Source: Callaeas wilsoni
Lineage: Eukaryota > Chordata > Aves > Passeriformes > Callaeidae
DNA: 64,000 nucleotides
Direction: 5' to 3'
Assembly (NCBI GenBank): GCA_013398955.1
Contig: VWPU01017452.1
Location: 1-64,000, forward strand
Part shown: positions 41,056 through 51,776 of the stretch, in pieces
Layout of the letters: each line of letters starts with the position of its first letter
Numbering within the stretch: the first letter of the stretch is position 1
Translations under genes and position numbers: made by a program
Notes under the pieces: model-generated
Database searches by the model: none
Seen by the model: the letters and a program-made list of their open reading frames with translations, nothing else
Told to the model about the DNA's origin: nothing

Positions 41056-41294
41056 CAGCTCAAATGTACCAGTTTGAATAAAATTTTCTTCACTATGACG
41101 ATGTTAAGAAACTGGAGTGGGTTGTCCAGAGAAGCTGTGCACTCCTTATCACTGGAATTGTTTGAGGCCAAGTTGGATGGTACTCTCAGCAACCTGGTGT
41201 AGTGGAAAATGTCCCTGTTCTTGTCAAGAGGGCTGAAAACAGAAGATCTTCATTGTCCCTTCCAACTCAAAGCATTCTGTGATTCAGTGATTCT
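41056..41294 (+). mobile_element. CR1 LINE 3' end, 5'-truncated
   Basis: This is the 3' untranslated end of a CR1. The visible order is a worn TTTTCTTCACT block, AAGAAACTGGAGTGGGTTGTCC (the CR1 'CTGGAACAGGTTGCCCAGAGAAG' block), AGAGAAGCTGTGCACTCC, GTTTGAGGCCAAGTTGGATG, then TGTCCCTTCCAACTC and the terminal 8-base repeats ATTCTGTG-ATTCAGTG-ATTCT. Nearly all genomic CR1s are 5'-truncated in this way. It ends about 90 bases before LTR copy B. Confidence 0.9.
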
Positions 41295-41386
41295 TTGAAA
41301 TAAAAGAAGAGTAAAACCATTCTCCTGCAGTTTCTTACAGACAGTAATCTCAAGAACAGTGTTAAAGACCACACTTGTTCATGTCT

Positions 41387-42034
41387 TGTCTGGGGTGACT
41401 TTGTGATACCATATCCCCTATCATCTGCTTTATGCCCACACATGGGCCCTGTAATTTTAAGCTAGGCCTGGGGGAAAAGAGGGGGAAGCCAAGGGAATTC
41501 TTGCAGTGTTGTGTGTTCAAACACACACTCTCCTCTGTATTATCTCAGCTGTGTTGTGCAGCACGGACAGAGGGAGTTGCATTCTTTGCTTTTAGCTAGC
41601 TTCTTGTTTGTTAGCTGGGGCAAGAAGTTTTCCCGGGACTGTGGCTTCTTCTTCTGGAACTCAGAAGACCGGCTCAGCTTTGCCCCGGTCCGAAACAGCA
41701 GAACATCACTGGAAGCCTCATATTGCAGCCCAGAGGGGAGGCCCTGGGATGCCGCATTCCAGCTCCAGACCTCAGGAGGAGCCAAGACACACCTAAAGAA
41801 AGAGCTCTGAATCCACCAGCTTTCTCTGCAGCAAGACGGTTTATTATCTACCATTATTCATTCTTTTTCTCCCGTGCCTGCATGCACTCTGTTTGTTAAA
41901 GAAACAGGTTTTTCCCTTTCTTCCAAGAACTTCTTTTCAAACCAGTGGGGGAGGGTCTGCCCAAATCTACCTTTCTTTAGAGGAGACAACACTTTCAGGA
42001 CATTTCCTCCTAACTTGTCTCAAACTGAGACACA
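41387..42034 (+). mobile_element. Solo LTR, copy B
   Basis: Same family and orientation as copy A. It begins TGTCTGGGGTGAC (a start five bases earlier, at 41382, is also possible, because TGTCT is repeated) and ends in a CACA at 42031-42034. Shared blocks include TTTTCCCGGGACTGTGG (41628 on), AGCCCAGAGGGGAGG, AGAAAGAGCTCTGAATCC, the site of the poly(A) signal, and ACATTTCCTCC. The signal itself has mutated to AAAGAAA (near 41,896), so this copy has probably lost its 3'-end function. No convincing target duplication was found. It holds four overlapping open frames of 62-104 codons, which are by-products of the LTR. Confidence 0.75.
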
Positions 42035-44806
42035 TATGCTTGCAGCACTCTTTCTCTGTTTTCATAGACTAAAACTCAGTATCTCAAACACCTTTTGCTG
42101 TATTTTTTCTGGTGAGATTGCAACCATTCAGTCTACAGCATTAGCTCTGGGGAAAGGTAGCCATTTCTGAAATTGTAGTATTTGGGGGATTATGGAAGAG
42201 GTTTCCTTGGCCATGGCTTAACAGTGGGTGTTTACTTGCATGGTAAACCCAGGCAGTTGATGGCAAACCAATAACACAAGTAGCAGCCACCACTGTTCTC
42301 CTATCCTGGTATGAATATGTTGTACTAACCCAAAAAACTTGTCTGAACCAATTTCAACTGGCACGCATTTGAAGTTCAATATAGAAGTATCACAGAATTA
42401 TGTTCTTCACACAGAATACAAAGATAATCGGAGGCATCCCAAAATTAATGAAAACACTGGTGGCCAACAGACTGAAAATACTGTTTGTTATAGCATATGA
42501 TCTGGCTTGAATGACATTATTTTGGAAAAACTTCACAGGCTCAATTGCATTTTACAGCTGAAAATATTGACATTGTTGTGACAGCCCATGCTGAACAGAA
42601 CAACAAATTGGTATTAGAAAGCAGGGAGCTCTAGGAGAGAATGCCAAATTTAATGTTCAAACCACTTTTGTATTGAGGAAATACAACATTCCCGCTTCAT
42701 ACAAATTGATTAGTGGGGCTTTACTTTGTGGTACTAATGGTGAGGATGAAAACTCCAATTCCAAACTGTGTAAGGTTCTGTAAAAAGATTCCCTTGAAAC
42801 AGCTCCACGCAATTAATTCCAGGCTTAGAGCGTACTGATAAAAGCTTACTGTCCTCCTAACCTCTTACTCTTTCTCACTGTTACCCTCCAAGCCTTTCCC
42901 TAAAATTGTGTTTGAGGGCACCAACCCAGCCTCAAATACTATGAAGCGCTTTATTAGTAAAACAGCTTTTCGTTGGAAAAATGTCCAATACTCACAAGAA
43001 GATTTATCAAAAAGTGCAGTGGTTTCAGATGTACTTTCCACCAAAAGCGTTGCTCCAGTTTGATATAGAATTTCTGATAAAAAACAGGGAGCAAGCCATG
43101 AATTAATATACGTCTCCAAGTCAACACAGAACCAATTTAGAGCTACACCAAGAGTTACCTTGAGACTTCTGGATATCATCTTTGTCTTGTATTCATATGG
43201 TAACACAGAACATATTTTGTGGCCCATTATTAAGGAAAACTGGGAGATAGGTATAAATACAAGTTCTGTGTGTTCAAAAAATCCTTCCTAACTTTGGGGT
43301 ACTTCTTGAAGTAAACAGATCACTGTCAAAAATGTTAGTTTTACACTGATAAAGAACAGAAGATACTGCTACAGTCTCTGTAGGATGCACAGGAGGGAAA
43401 TTTGTTTCCAGTCTTGTTTATTTGCAATGTTTTCCATAGACTGCAGGCCTCCCATTTTCTTAGACACTGAGACTTACTCCTTAGCTACAACATGTGAAGG
43501 GGATTTCTGAAGATATCGGGGTGAATATCACTAAACAGAAAGATGATAAACACTTTAAAACTAAAAGCGAAAGAATAGCCAAGAAACTTCTAGTAGACAA
43601 GCCATAAGCCACACCACTTGAAAAATGTCATTAGAAAATCTAACCTTTTACATCACTGAATAAAAATAAACTGATGTGGGTTTAATTTTTCCCTTTGTTT
43701 CTGACAAAAAGGTAAAAAATGACAAACCATCAAAATTTACTTCAAATTCTTACAATACAGAGAGAGGCATGGTAGATTTTAAAACCAATGCATTCCAAAC
43801 AATGGGCTTTCATTTCAAACAATCCGTGTTTCCATGCAAGCAACAAAGTGCACTTTGTTGAATAGAAAGATTGTTATGTTTTGCCAAGTTGGAAAGTCCT
43901 TCACATAGAGCCTACCTGTTTAAGCTGTGATATCAGTAGATCTGAAACAACAGCTAATATACAAAAACAAGATGGAAAGCTAGTGTGTGACTTTCTGGCT
44001 GAGTAAAGGGATTGTTTTGAGAAATGAGAATTGCTGCTAGCCCCAATGCCTCACTTGATGAAGCACTTCCAGCAGCCTTCTCCCAGGGAGTCTCCAGTTG
44101 TTCAAAGAGGAGCAAATGCCAGAAGAAATGGCCAATAAGAAACACATAGGGAATTACAGTGCTGCAAGGCTTCCTGTGAAACAAGCTACCTTCTTCTCTA
44201 TCTCTTAATCTCGAAATGTTCACCTCTGACTTCTCAGTGATCTTTTTTTTTTGTCTGGCTCAAAGGTCATTGCAGAGCCTTTCCCTGTCAATTCCCTATA
44301 TTTCTTCCCTCCACTTTACTTCTCCTTCCTCACTCACACTTTCCTTCCTCAAACTCATCCTTGTGCTAACTGTAAGGAAAGGAAAAAGACTGACTATTCC
44401 CATACTGGTGCCCTTCATTTGCCTCAGTGAATATTGGTCACCGACAGCTCCAGGAAAACTCTCGGCCCAGAAGTGCAGACTATGCATAAAGAAAGGGTAA
44501 AGATGATGCGAAAAGCACCAGAAAAATAACTTTGTCCTCTGACTTCTTCCTTTCACCATTTTGTGCTTTTTCTCTAACCTTTTTCTGAATGAGGCACGCA
44601 TGTGCGAAGTGTGTGTTATGTATTTTTATCGCTGGGCACTGGCTGAGTTAAGAAACTGCTGCTTGTCCAGAGGTGCCCAGCATGAGAGAAGGCACTTCAG
44701 TAGTACTTTTGTACTTCATAAGCTAGTTTCCTTGCCCGTGCGATGGAATGCACATAGCCACGTGTGCACGGGGTTAATAAATAACCCAGGCATAGCCAGA
44801 GATAAA
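42035..44806. other. Unique DNA between LTR copies, nothing recognised
   Basis: The minus-strand frame at 42865-43227 (120 codons) has no recognisable domain. Frames at 44216-44601 are overlapping antisense pairs. A small inverted repeat, GGGTTA-N5-TAACCC, lies at about 44,771-44,787, next to the following LTR. Confidence 0.5.
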
Positions 44807-45224
44807 TGAGTGAGGCGACCTTTGCTCAGAATTCCAAGGGTTTATTGCTAAATTCTCCAAAGGAGTACGGGCACGAGAGACCGAACTTCTTTTCGGGACA
44901 CACTTAAAAGGAGTACAGAAAAGGAGGTGGGAATGATATAGTAACAACCTATGGGAAGAAGGGAAGGGCGGGACAAAGTCTGGTTACATTTTTTTTGGAG
45001 ATAGAAAGGGTATCTGTCAACTGTCAGTCAGACAGACCGAATCTACGTCAGGCCACAGGACTTCAATGGGAGAAACCTTTCTCAAAGGGGGATGTTTAAC
45101 CTTTGGAGCTGGCCCACGAATAGGCTTCGTCCCTACCTCGGCCCCGTGGCCCCCCGGCCACCACTGTGGTTGGTGCAGCCACAACATATTTTTAGCTATG
45201 GGAAATGAGGGGTAAACAGTCACA
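44807..45224 (-). mobile_element. Probable ERV LTR, minus strand, different family
   Basis: Read on the minus strand the sequence ends in CCTCACTCA and has AATAAA (complement of 44841-44846) about 35 bases before the end. This short distance between poly(A) signal and LTR end, together with the TCTCGTGCCCG word before it, fits an R-U5 region of a class II type LTR. The 5' end is uncertain: candidates are a TGTG at 45221-45224 or TGTTGTGG at 45186. No matching target duplication was found for either. The family is not named. A GC-rich stretch to about 45,650 follows and could be more of the element. Confidence 0.5.
45017..45223 (-). pseudogene. Unrecognised 68-codon frame inside the LTR candidate
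   Basis: The frame runs from a methionine at 45223 to a stop at 45017, with residues such as LWPDVDSVCLTDS at its end. It is rich in proline and tryptophan and resembles no gag, pol or env sequence I can name. It lies in the U3 part of the LTR candidate, so it is most likely incidental. It might alternatively be the 3' end of a retroviral frame that runs into the LTR. Confidence 0.2.
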
Positions 45225-45921
45225 GGCCCACCTGTGTCTTGTGGTGTTCTCTGGGTGTCAAACAGCCTTGGCTGTATGAGGCAAGCTTGCTTCCCCTCTC
45301 CTGCAAAACAGCATCCAAGGGCTGAGCTAGGGTGGGAAATAGGGAAAAAAAGGTGATGGATTACCAGAGCCCCTGCTCATGGGAGTAATGGCTGCACCAG
45401 GGTGTCAGTGGGAAAGACTGAGGCTGGGGCTTCGGAGGGCTCCAGGAACACCAGGACCTGGCGTAGAGGGCTGTGCAAACAGTTCTGACTGAAAGGTCTG
45501 AGAGGCAAGGGGGCAGTGAGGGTTTTAGATGTCCATGCTGGAAGACAGGAACCAGATTTAGAAAGCAAGAACTGTGTGGGACTCTGAGGTCACCCTTGCT
45601 GTAGACAGATTTATTACAAGTGGAAATATGTAGGGGAGCAATTGGAGGACCAGATTTTGGACTAGGTCAGAGGTTGGACAGAAATGAAAAAGAATGGTTT
45701 TTGGAAAAAAAACCTGAAAGTTTGAGATCTAGAATAACTGCTTCAGTGGGTGGGAAGGAGGGAAAGGAAGCAGAGAAAATATTGTAGCTCTCTCCTTGAC
45801 CCTTACAAACAATGTTCCTGGAGGCCAAGAGGAATAGCAGAGAATATTTTGCACTGAATAGCCTCATACACTTCCTTTGCTTTTATCCCTCCAAGAATTA
45901 AAAGGTGAAAGACCAAAGGAG
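45225..45921. other. GC-richer DNA between LTR and CR1, unassigned
   Basis: The composition is richer in G than the surrounding DNA, with AGGG and CCAGG words. It may be an internal part of the retroviral element on the left, but no gag, pol or env motif is visible. The frames on the minus strand (45377-45568 and 45667-45867) have no family match. Confidence 0.4.
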
Positions 45922-47022
45922 CATAGAATTTCTCAACTTGGAAGGGACCCATAAGGATCAAGAATCATGGAATGGGTAACGTTGGCAGGAACTATCAGTG
46001 GAGTCATCTGGTCCAACCTCCCTGCTTAAGCAGGGTCATCCCTGAGCACATGGCACAGGATTGTGTCCAGACAGTCCTTGTGGTTCTCCAGTGAGGGAGA
46101 CTCCACAACCTCTCTGGGCAATGTGTGGCAGTGCATAGTCACGTGCAAAGTAAAGTTCCTCCTCATGTTTAAGCAGAATTTTGCTGTGCATAAGTTTGTG
46201 CCCGTTCCCCTTGCCCTATTGCTCGGCACCACCAAGCAGAGGCTCTAACCTCTTAACAGCTTCCCTTCAGGTACTTGAATACATTTACAAGATCTTCCTC
46301 CTAGCAGTCTCAGCCTTTCCTCATAATTGAGGCTGCAGTCCCCCAATCATCTTCATAGCCCTCAACTAGGCCTGCTCCAGGAGCTCCATGTCTTTCTTGT
46401 CTTGGGGAGGCCAGAATTGGACACAGTTCTCCACACACATCCTCACCAGGGCAGGATAGAGTAGAGTAGAGGGGCAGGATCACCTCCCTCGACCTGCTGG
46501 CAATTCTCTTTCCAATGCATCCCAGGACACCATTGGCTTTCTTGGCCACCAGGTCACACTGCTGGCTCATTGAGAGCTTGCTGTCCCCCAGGAGCCCCAG
46601 GCCCTTCTCCACAGAGCTGCTTTCCAACAGATCTGCCCACAGCCTGTGCTGGTACCTGGGGTTATTCCTGCCCAATTGCAGGACACTGCATTTGCTCTGG
46701 TCAAATTTCAGAAGGTTCCTCTCTGCCCATCTCTCCACCCTATCGAGGCCTTTCTGCAAGGCTGCACTCTGGGGTATGGCCACTGCTCCCAGCTTTGTGT
46801 CACCAGTGGCCTGCTGAGGAGGCATCTGTCCCTTTATCCAAGTAGGACAAAGTACTTGTGTCCGGCCTCCAGCTAGAGCCTGTGCCACTGAACATGGTTC
46901 TTTGGAATCCTCCATTTATCCAGTTCTCAATCCACCTCACCATCCATTTATCCAGTCCACTTCTGGACTTTGACAACAAGGATAATATGGGAGACAGTGT
47001 CAAAAACCAATCAAGTCCAACC
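45922..47022 (-). mobile_element. CR1 LINE, minus strand, 5'-truncated and broken
   Basis: The left edge carries the complement of CR1 3' ends: CATAGAAT and, 37 bases on, AATCATGGAATGG with CCAACCTCCCTGCTTAAGCAGG. It continues into an antisense reverse-transcriptase reading frame (46310-46915) and ends at 47022, where the complement of the RT box 'LDFxKAFDTVSH' is visible at about 46,990-47,015 before LTR copy C begins. The element is missing its 5' half. Two CR1-type 3' ends lie in a row at 45,922-45,975, so this may be one CR1 inserted into the tail of another. Confidence 0.9.
46310..46915 (-). pseudogene. CR1 ORF2 remnant: C-terminal reverse-transcriptase region
   Basis: A 201-codon open frame of the CR1 ORF2 product, which in an intact element is an endonuclease plus reverse transcriptase. 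Motifs seen are LLKFDQSKCSVLQLGRNNP, WADLLESSSVEKGLGLLGDS, MSQQCDLVAKKANGVLGCIGKRIASRSREVILPLYS, corresponding to the RT thumb/connection part that follows the YADD box. The frame's first 50 residues and last 50 are out of register with the family, so frameshifts exist at about 46,780 and 46,450. A second frame at 46800-47159 carries the preceding RT part, with IENWINGGFQRTMFSG. No active product is possible. Confidence 0.85.
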
Positions 47023-47416
47023 TGGGTTTGAGACAAGTTAGAAGGAAATGTCCTGACAGGGTTGTCTCCTCTAAAAGGCAGGTTTCTGCACTCCCTTCCC
47101 CCACCAACTATGAAAGAAATTTCTAGGTGGAAAGTGAAAAAACCCTGTTTATTTAACAAGCAGAGTGCACGCAGGCATGGGGAAAAAAGAATGAATAATG
47201 GTAGATAATAAACCTTCTTGCTGTGGAGAAAGCTGGTGGATTCAGAGCTCTTTCTTTAGATGTGTCTCGGCTCCTCCTGAGGTCCGGAGCTGGGGTGGGG
47301 CATCCCAGGGCCTCCCCTCTGAGTCATGGCGTGGGGCGCCCAGCGATGTTCTGGTGTTTTGGACCAGGGCAAAGCTGAACAGCTCCAGAAGAAGAAGCCA
47401 CAGTCCTGGGAAAACG
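47023..47416 (-). mobile_element. LTR copy C, inverted and truncated
   Basis: Its reverse complement matches the 3' two-thirds of copy B: the TTTCCCAGGACTGTGG block at its end (47,405 or so), the GCAGAACATC/ACCAGAACATC block, TCCGGACCTCAGGAGGAGCC, AGAAAGAGCTCTGAATCCACC, and GTTAAATAAACAGG with a poly(A) signal (complement of 47148-47153). It ends where the other copies still have about 240 bases of U3, so its 5' part is missing. It abuts the CR1 at 47022 directly. Confidence 0.8.
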
Positions 47417-49360
47417 GTATATATCTAAATCATTTAATGCTTGCTTATAGAGCTTGAGAAATTCCAGCAATCATCTAGGTGATCATCATAAACATGCATA
47501 ACTCTCAGCTTTCCAAGGTCTAAATGAGAAAAACAAAATTTTGAAAAAACTCTGATGGGTGCAAGATTGAAAAACACTTTGAACTAAGTGTTATGGTATG
47601 GCTGAAGACATCAAAACTGCCATTTATTTTTGAGACTAGAAGCTATGATTTGATTTCAGCAGAAATTTCTGATTACTTTTGTGTTATGAAGTGTATCATA
47701 ATTAAATTATTTAAAAGTTAAATGCATGTCTTAAAAAAACCCAACACAGTAGACAAAAACATCCCTTGAGGAAAATTGCAATATTATTAGAATGATATCT
47801 TTAGTGGAAATTACTCTCCAAAATTAGTGTCTTATTTAATTAGATGAAAAGTATTTAAAAAATAAAGAGATACTATGAAACATATGTGCCAGTCACCTCT
47901 AAAATAGCTACATTATTATTATTATTATTATTATTATTGTTATTATTATTATTCAGGTAGGCTTACATTTTCCAGTTGGTGACATTTTAAATGTTATTTT
48001 TCTCGATACTAAGTTAATACCACAGTCAAATCAAGACCCACAGGATGCACATCCTTCAGGAGAAGGCTTACACTCTTTACAAGAGAAGTTAACTATGAAG
48101 AGAATCCAATGCTGACGTTAAATTAAGGCTTCATCCACTGTGTTCAATTACTGAGTAAATATGCACTAGGTGTATGCTTTCAATACTGAAACAATGAATT
48201 GCCTCCTAAGGTGAGATACTTCTGTGCTATTTCTCTTAGCATATTGATGCTTGGTTTTGTATATTCTGCTACCTCGAGTTCTTTTCAAAGTATGTTAGAA
48301 AAAGCTCGAAAGATCTGGTTTGTATATAGAATCTTTTAATGAAGAAATAACTTTTAGCTCTTCTGGCAGATATTTCAGGAACTAATTTTGGAAAAGTCTT
48401 CTTAGATAAAATATGCTGAAGACATTATCCAAAACTGGAGAAAGATCAGTGGATGAAGAAACAGCTCAGTGTTGGCAATTTTCAATGTACCAGACAGAAA
48501 ATTATAAACCACCCAATACAGTACTAAGGAAACTCCACGTGCCAAGTTATTATTCTGCACTCCAGCAAAATATAGTGCCTCAGTAAAAAGGGGATTGTAG
48601 GTCTTAGATCCATATCATGATTAGATGAACCTTGCTCAGAGAACCTTTATATTCCTTTTGTGTCATTTGTGAATTGCTTTGTACTTAGACATGTTAATTT
48701 CTCAGGTCATATAACCATTCTCCTATGGAAGGAAATCAAGCATGTATGAATTAAAGCTAAAACTCTTGTTCTTACACTGTGAAAAAATGGCAGTTTAGTA
48801 ACTACAGGTTAGAGTGCTGTGGTTTTCAAGCTGTGGTACTTGCATTGTTTGCAATTCACAAAGACTGCTTTGTTAATCCTCAGAATAACACATGAAGCAA
48901 AATTAAAGAGCAGACAGTTTGAGGTTAAGAAGGGAACCATTATAGTTCTGTCAGACTAGAGGAAAAAAGGTCAACTAAACAGAAAAACCAAACCTTATTT
49001 TAAAATGTGGTGCTGAAAATAAGCAAGAAGGGACAGTAGTATATGTAAAGTGTTTGTTAAATTAATATTAGACATAATTTATTAGTTTAATGCTTATTTT
49101 GAAATATAGCATACTAATAGTTTGTTAAAACTAATGTTAGTTAGTTACAGGGACACTGTAACATTCTTAAAGAATTGCAGTTTTCGTGACTGATATAACC
49201 TTCACTGAAAACTTGGTCCTTGGTTCCCGGATTTTTGGGAGTCAAATACCATATTAACCTTTCAAACATCACTAGAAGAGAGGAATGACAAAGGATGAAA
49301 CAGCTGATAGAAGAATGTATTCCAAATACATGCTCTTTTAGTTCAAATAAATAAGAAGTA
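47417..49360. other. Unique AT-rich DNA with an ATT microsatellite
   Basis: No gene or recognised transposon. An (ATT)n array lies at 47912-47953. Confidence 0.6.
47912..47953 (+). repeat. (ATT)n microsatellite
   Basis: About 14 ATT units with one GTT interruption near 47,939. Confidence 0.95.
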
Positions 49361-49499
49361 TTCCTTCCTTCCTTTCTCCTCTCCTCTCCTCTCCTCTCCT
49401 CTCCTCTCCTCTCCTCCTCTCTCTTTCACTGTTTGTTTCTTTCTTTCTCTTTCTTTCTCTCTCTCTCTCTTCCTCTCTCTCTTTCTCTGTTTCTTTCAA
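49361..49499. repeat. Polypyrimidine tract with CTCCT tandem array
   Basis: About 140 bases that are almost purely C and T on the plus strand. It includes seven or more CTCCT units at about 49,377-49,415, then CTTT and CT repeats. Long mirror-symmetric polypurine/polypyrimidine DNA can form triplex (H-DNA). The arginine/glutamate-rich minus-strand frame across it (49338-49574) is a translation of the simple repeat. Confidence 0.9.
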
Positions 49500-51505
49500 G
49501 GGTAGAATTAATAGGAAGGAACAAAAAAACCCCAGTATGTAAGTAAACAGGGAATGAAAATTCAAAGACAGCATGAAAAATTAGACTGTCTCTTTAGTTG
49601 TCTCTTACCATTTAGATTTAAAAAAAATAAATAAATTGGTGGCCTTAAGATAGAAGCCAGGTGGATTTAATCTGAAGACACTGAAATTTTCCAGGCTCTT
49701 CTGCAAAAATGTGATCTGCTTCTCCTGACTTCTGTCTTCCTAAAAGCTATGCTGGTGCAGACCTATGCTGTTGGAGCAGCCGAATCAATATTAAAATTTA
49801 CAGAGAGAATAACACTTGCTTTCCATTCTTATACAAGAATAAGATAGGCAATTTTATTATGGCAGATCTCTTTCCTGATATAACACACCAGATTCTGCTA
49901 CCTTGTTGCGCACGTGGATCTATGTAGCTGTCAGCAAACATATTTAGTGAATGAATTCAACACAATGTTTTCAGTTCTGTTTTCAGTTACCTTACAGAAA
50001 AACGTATCCTTTTGAATTGCATGAGTAACTGTTAATTCATTTTCCTTATTCCACTCTTGAGATAACTTGTTAAATTAATCCTATCTTCATTTATTTTATG
50101 TTATCTTCATGTTTAAATGCTGACTTTGTGAACATCTGTTTCAGTCACTGTTGCAAAGCCATTACTTTTATGAGCCTTACATATTTTAGATAGATTTACT
50201 GTTGACCTTTGTTAAGAAATTGAATGTTTTTGTTGTTACTGACATTTCTATAATTGATATTGCTGATATTGTTAGTGCCAGCAGGGTACTTCCTTTAAAT
50301 GAAATACTATGTCTTCGCTGATAATCTCACTTAACTATACTAAATCAGATAATTGTTATTTAATTTTTCTTGGCTTTGAAACAAAAAGTATCTTTAACCT
50401 CTTCAGTACTAGGCAACTATAAATTGCCACTCATTTCAAATACACCACTGGTGTAGTTTTTGAGTTTCTTTTCTTGTTTCGTGTTCCTCACTTTCACTTG
50501 CCATCAAATAATAAAATCAGATAATAATGCTGCTTATGTCACTGCTATGTGACTTCTGAGAAATCCAACATAGTCTAAGATGAATGAGGAAATACTTTTT
50601 AATCTTTTGAAAAAAAATGCATTCTGGTACGGAAAAGTAGCATGAATTAATTTGATTTCCAGTATATATAGAAACTGCCTGAATCAGAGGAAGTGTTTAC
50701 TAAAAACATTTGCTCCACAGCATATATGGCCTGGCATATTGACTGTGGAAATTTTAGTCTGCTTTAAAACACAAACTCTTCTCATTATCTTGCATCAGCC
50801 TTTTTGTTGTAAATTTCGATTCAAGTGCACAGTTTCAGAGAAACAGTATGCCACTTACAATTTTCACATTGAGGCTGAGTTCAACTCAGTCATCCTTAAA
50901 CAAAACATAAACTAAATGTCCAGTGAAAGTGGTGAATATTTTAAAGCCCTCAATTTATTGAGCATATGGCATGAATTCTCTTTGCCTCCCACCTCAGGCA
51001 ATCCTAGTTTAACATATGGGCTAGTGTATCAATTCTGTGGCCAGTGAAGGCTGCTTGATTTAAATCGTATCAGAGGATATGGAGGAAATCCCAGCCTGGG
51101 GAATAAGATGCCATTTATCCAACTGCCTCTTCCTTCTTGTTTCTTTCAGTAAATCCATGGGCAGAATCATATCACAGTGATGAGATAAAAGAGCAAGAGA
51201 GCTCACATTACACTTTCCTATTGTTAGAGTTATTTAATACTTCTTACTATAAAACCATGTTGATAATATCATCCATTTTGGACTGAAGTTCTACTTTGCT
51301 ATTAACCATCTCAATATGAATTTTTTGGCAAGTTTAGAAAAAATGTTTTGGGTGGTTCTGAAAAAATGTTTTGCTTGTATTAAAAATTATTATTTTAGGA
51401 AACTCTAAAACACCAATACTTTGAGTGAGCTCCTTGAAATATAGCAGGTGGAATTGTATGCATTGAAAACACACTTTCTAGCATCTGCAGAGAAAATTAT
51501 GCAAC
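49500..51505. other. Unique DNA, nothing recognised
   Basis: AT-rich with one frame of 87 codons at 50652-50915 (+) that shows no domain. Confidence 0.5.
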
Positions 51506-51622
51506 ATATCTAGTCAACGTATAATCCTTTGAAGCCTTCAAAAAATTGATAAATGTACCCTGAGATTTTTTACCATGTCAGAAGTTGACATTTCCCAAAA
51601 CTCACAGATCCTTGAGGCATTT
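51506..51622 (+). repeat. Diverged dispersed repeat, copy 1
   Basis: Begins CATATCTAGTCAACGTATAA and contains TTGATAA, GAGATTT, ATGTCAGAAGTT, TTTCC, ACAGATCCTT. It aligns in order with 53759-53868. The family is unknown to me. Confidence 0.6.
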
Positions 51623-51698
51623 ACCATTTATTCAAGACATTCAAGGCTTTTGTAGTTCAATGTCCTAGGACTAAGAAACGGAGTCAGGGAAAATAAAG

Positions 51699-51776
51699 AT
51701 GGAGACTTCATGGAGAACTCTAAAAGCAGTCAAGGCTGCTAGCTGGCCAGAACCAGAAGGGACCTCAAAAATACAG
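51699..51776 (+). other. Candidate short exon with perfect donor; unproven
   Basis: An ATG with A at -3 and G at +4 starts a frame that, after exactly 26 codons, reaches CAG|GTAAGA at 51776/51777. The frame stays open past the donor to 51923. A GC-richer segment continues to about 52,150, with several codons-like words but frame changes. No family resemblance was seen, and the opposing minus frame (51671-52036) is as long. It may be part of an old retroelement or a non-coding exon. Confidence 0.2.

Noticed and set aside
42865..43227. 120-codon minus-strand frame as a gene
   Set aside because: No domain or homology is recognisable. It lies between LTR copies in unique DNA and is within chance length.
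44500..44570. Possible C/D-box snoRNA (GATGATG followed by CTGA)
   Set aside because: The boxes are only about 45 bases apart, and there is no terminal stem. This is too short for a typical snoRNA.
47000..47022. A second CR1 3' tail (ATCAAGTCCAACC) at the right end of the minus-strand CR1
   Set aside because: The complement aligns better with the RT box LDFxKAFDTV with a two-base loss, so no extra CR1 copy is needed.
41387..47416. A provirus bounded by LTR copies B and C
   Set aside because: The two LTRs are in opposite orientation, the interval holds no gag, pol or env, and it contains a CR1 and another LTR. Independent insertions explain it better.
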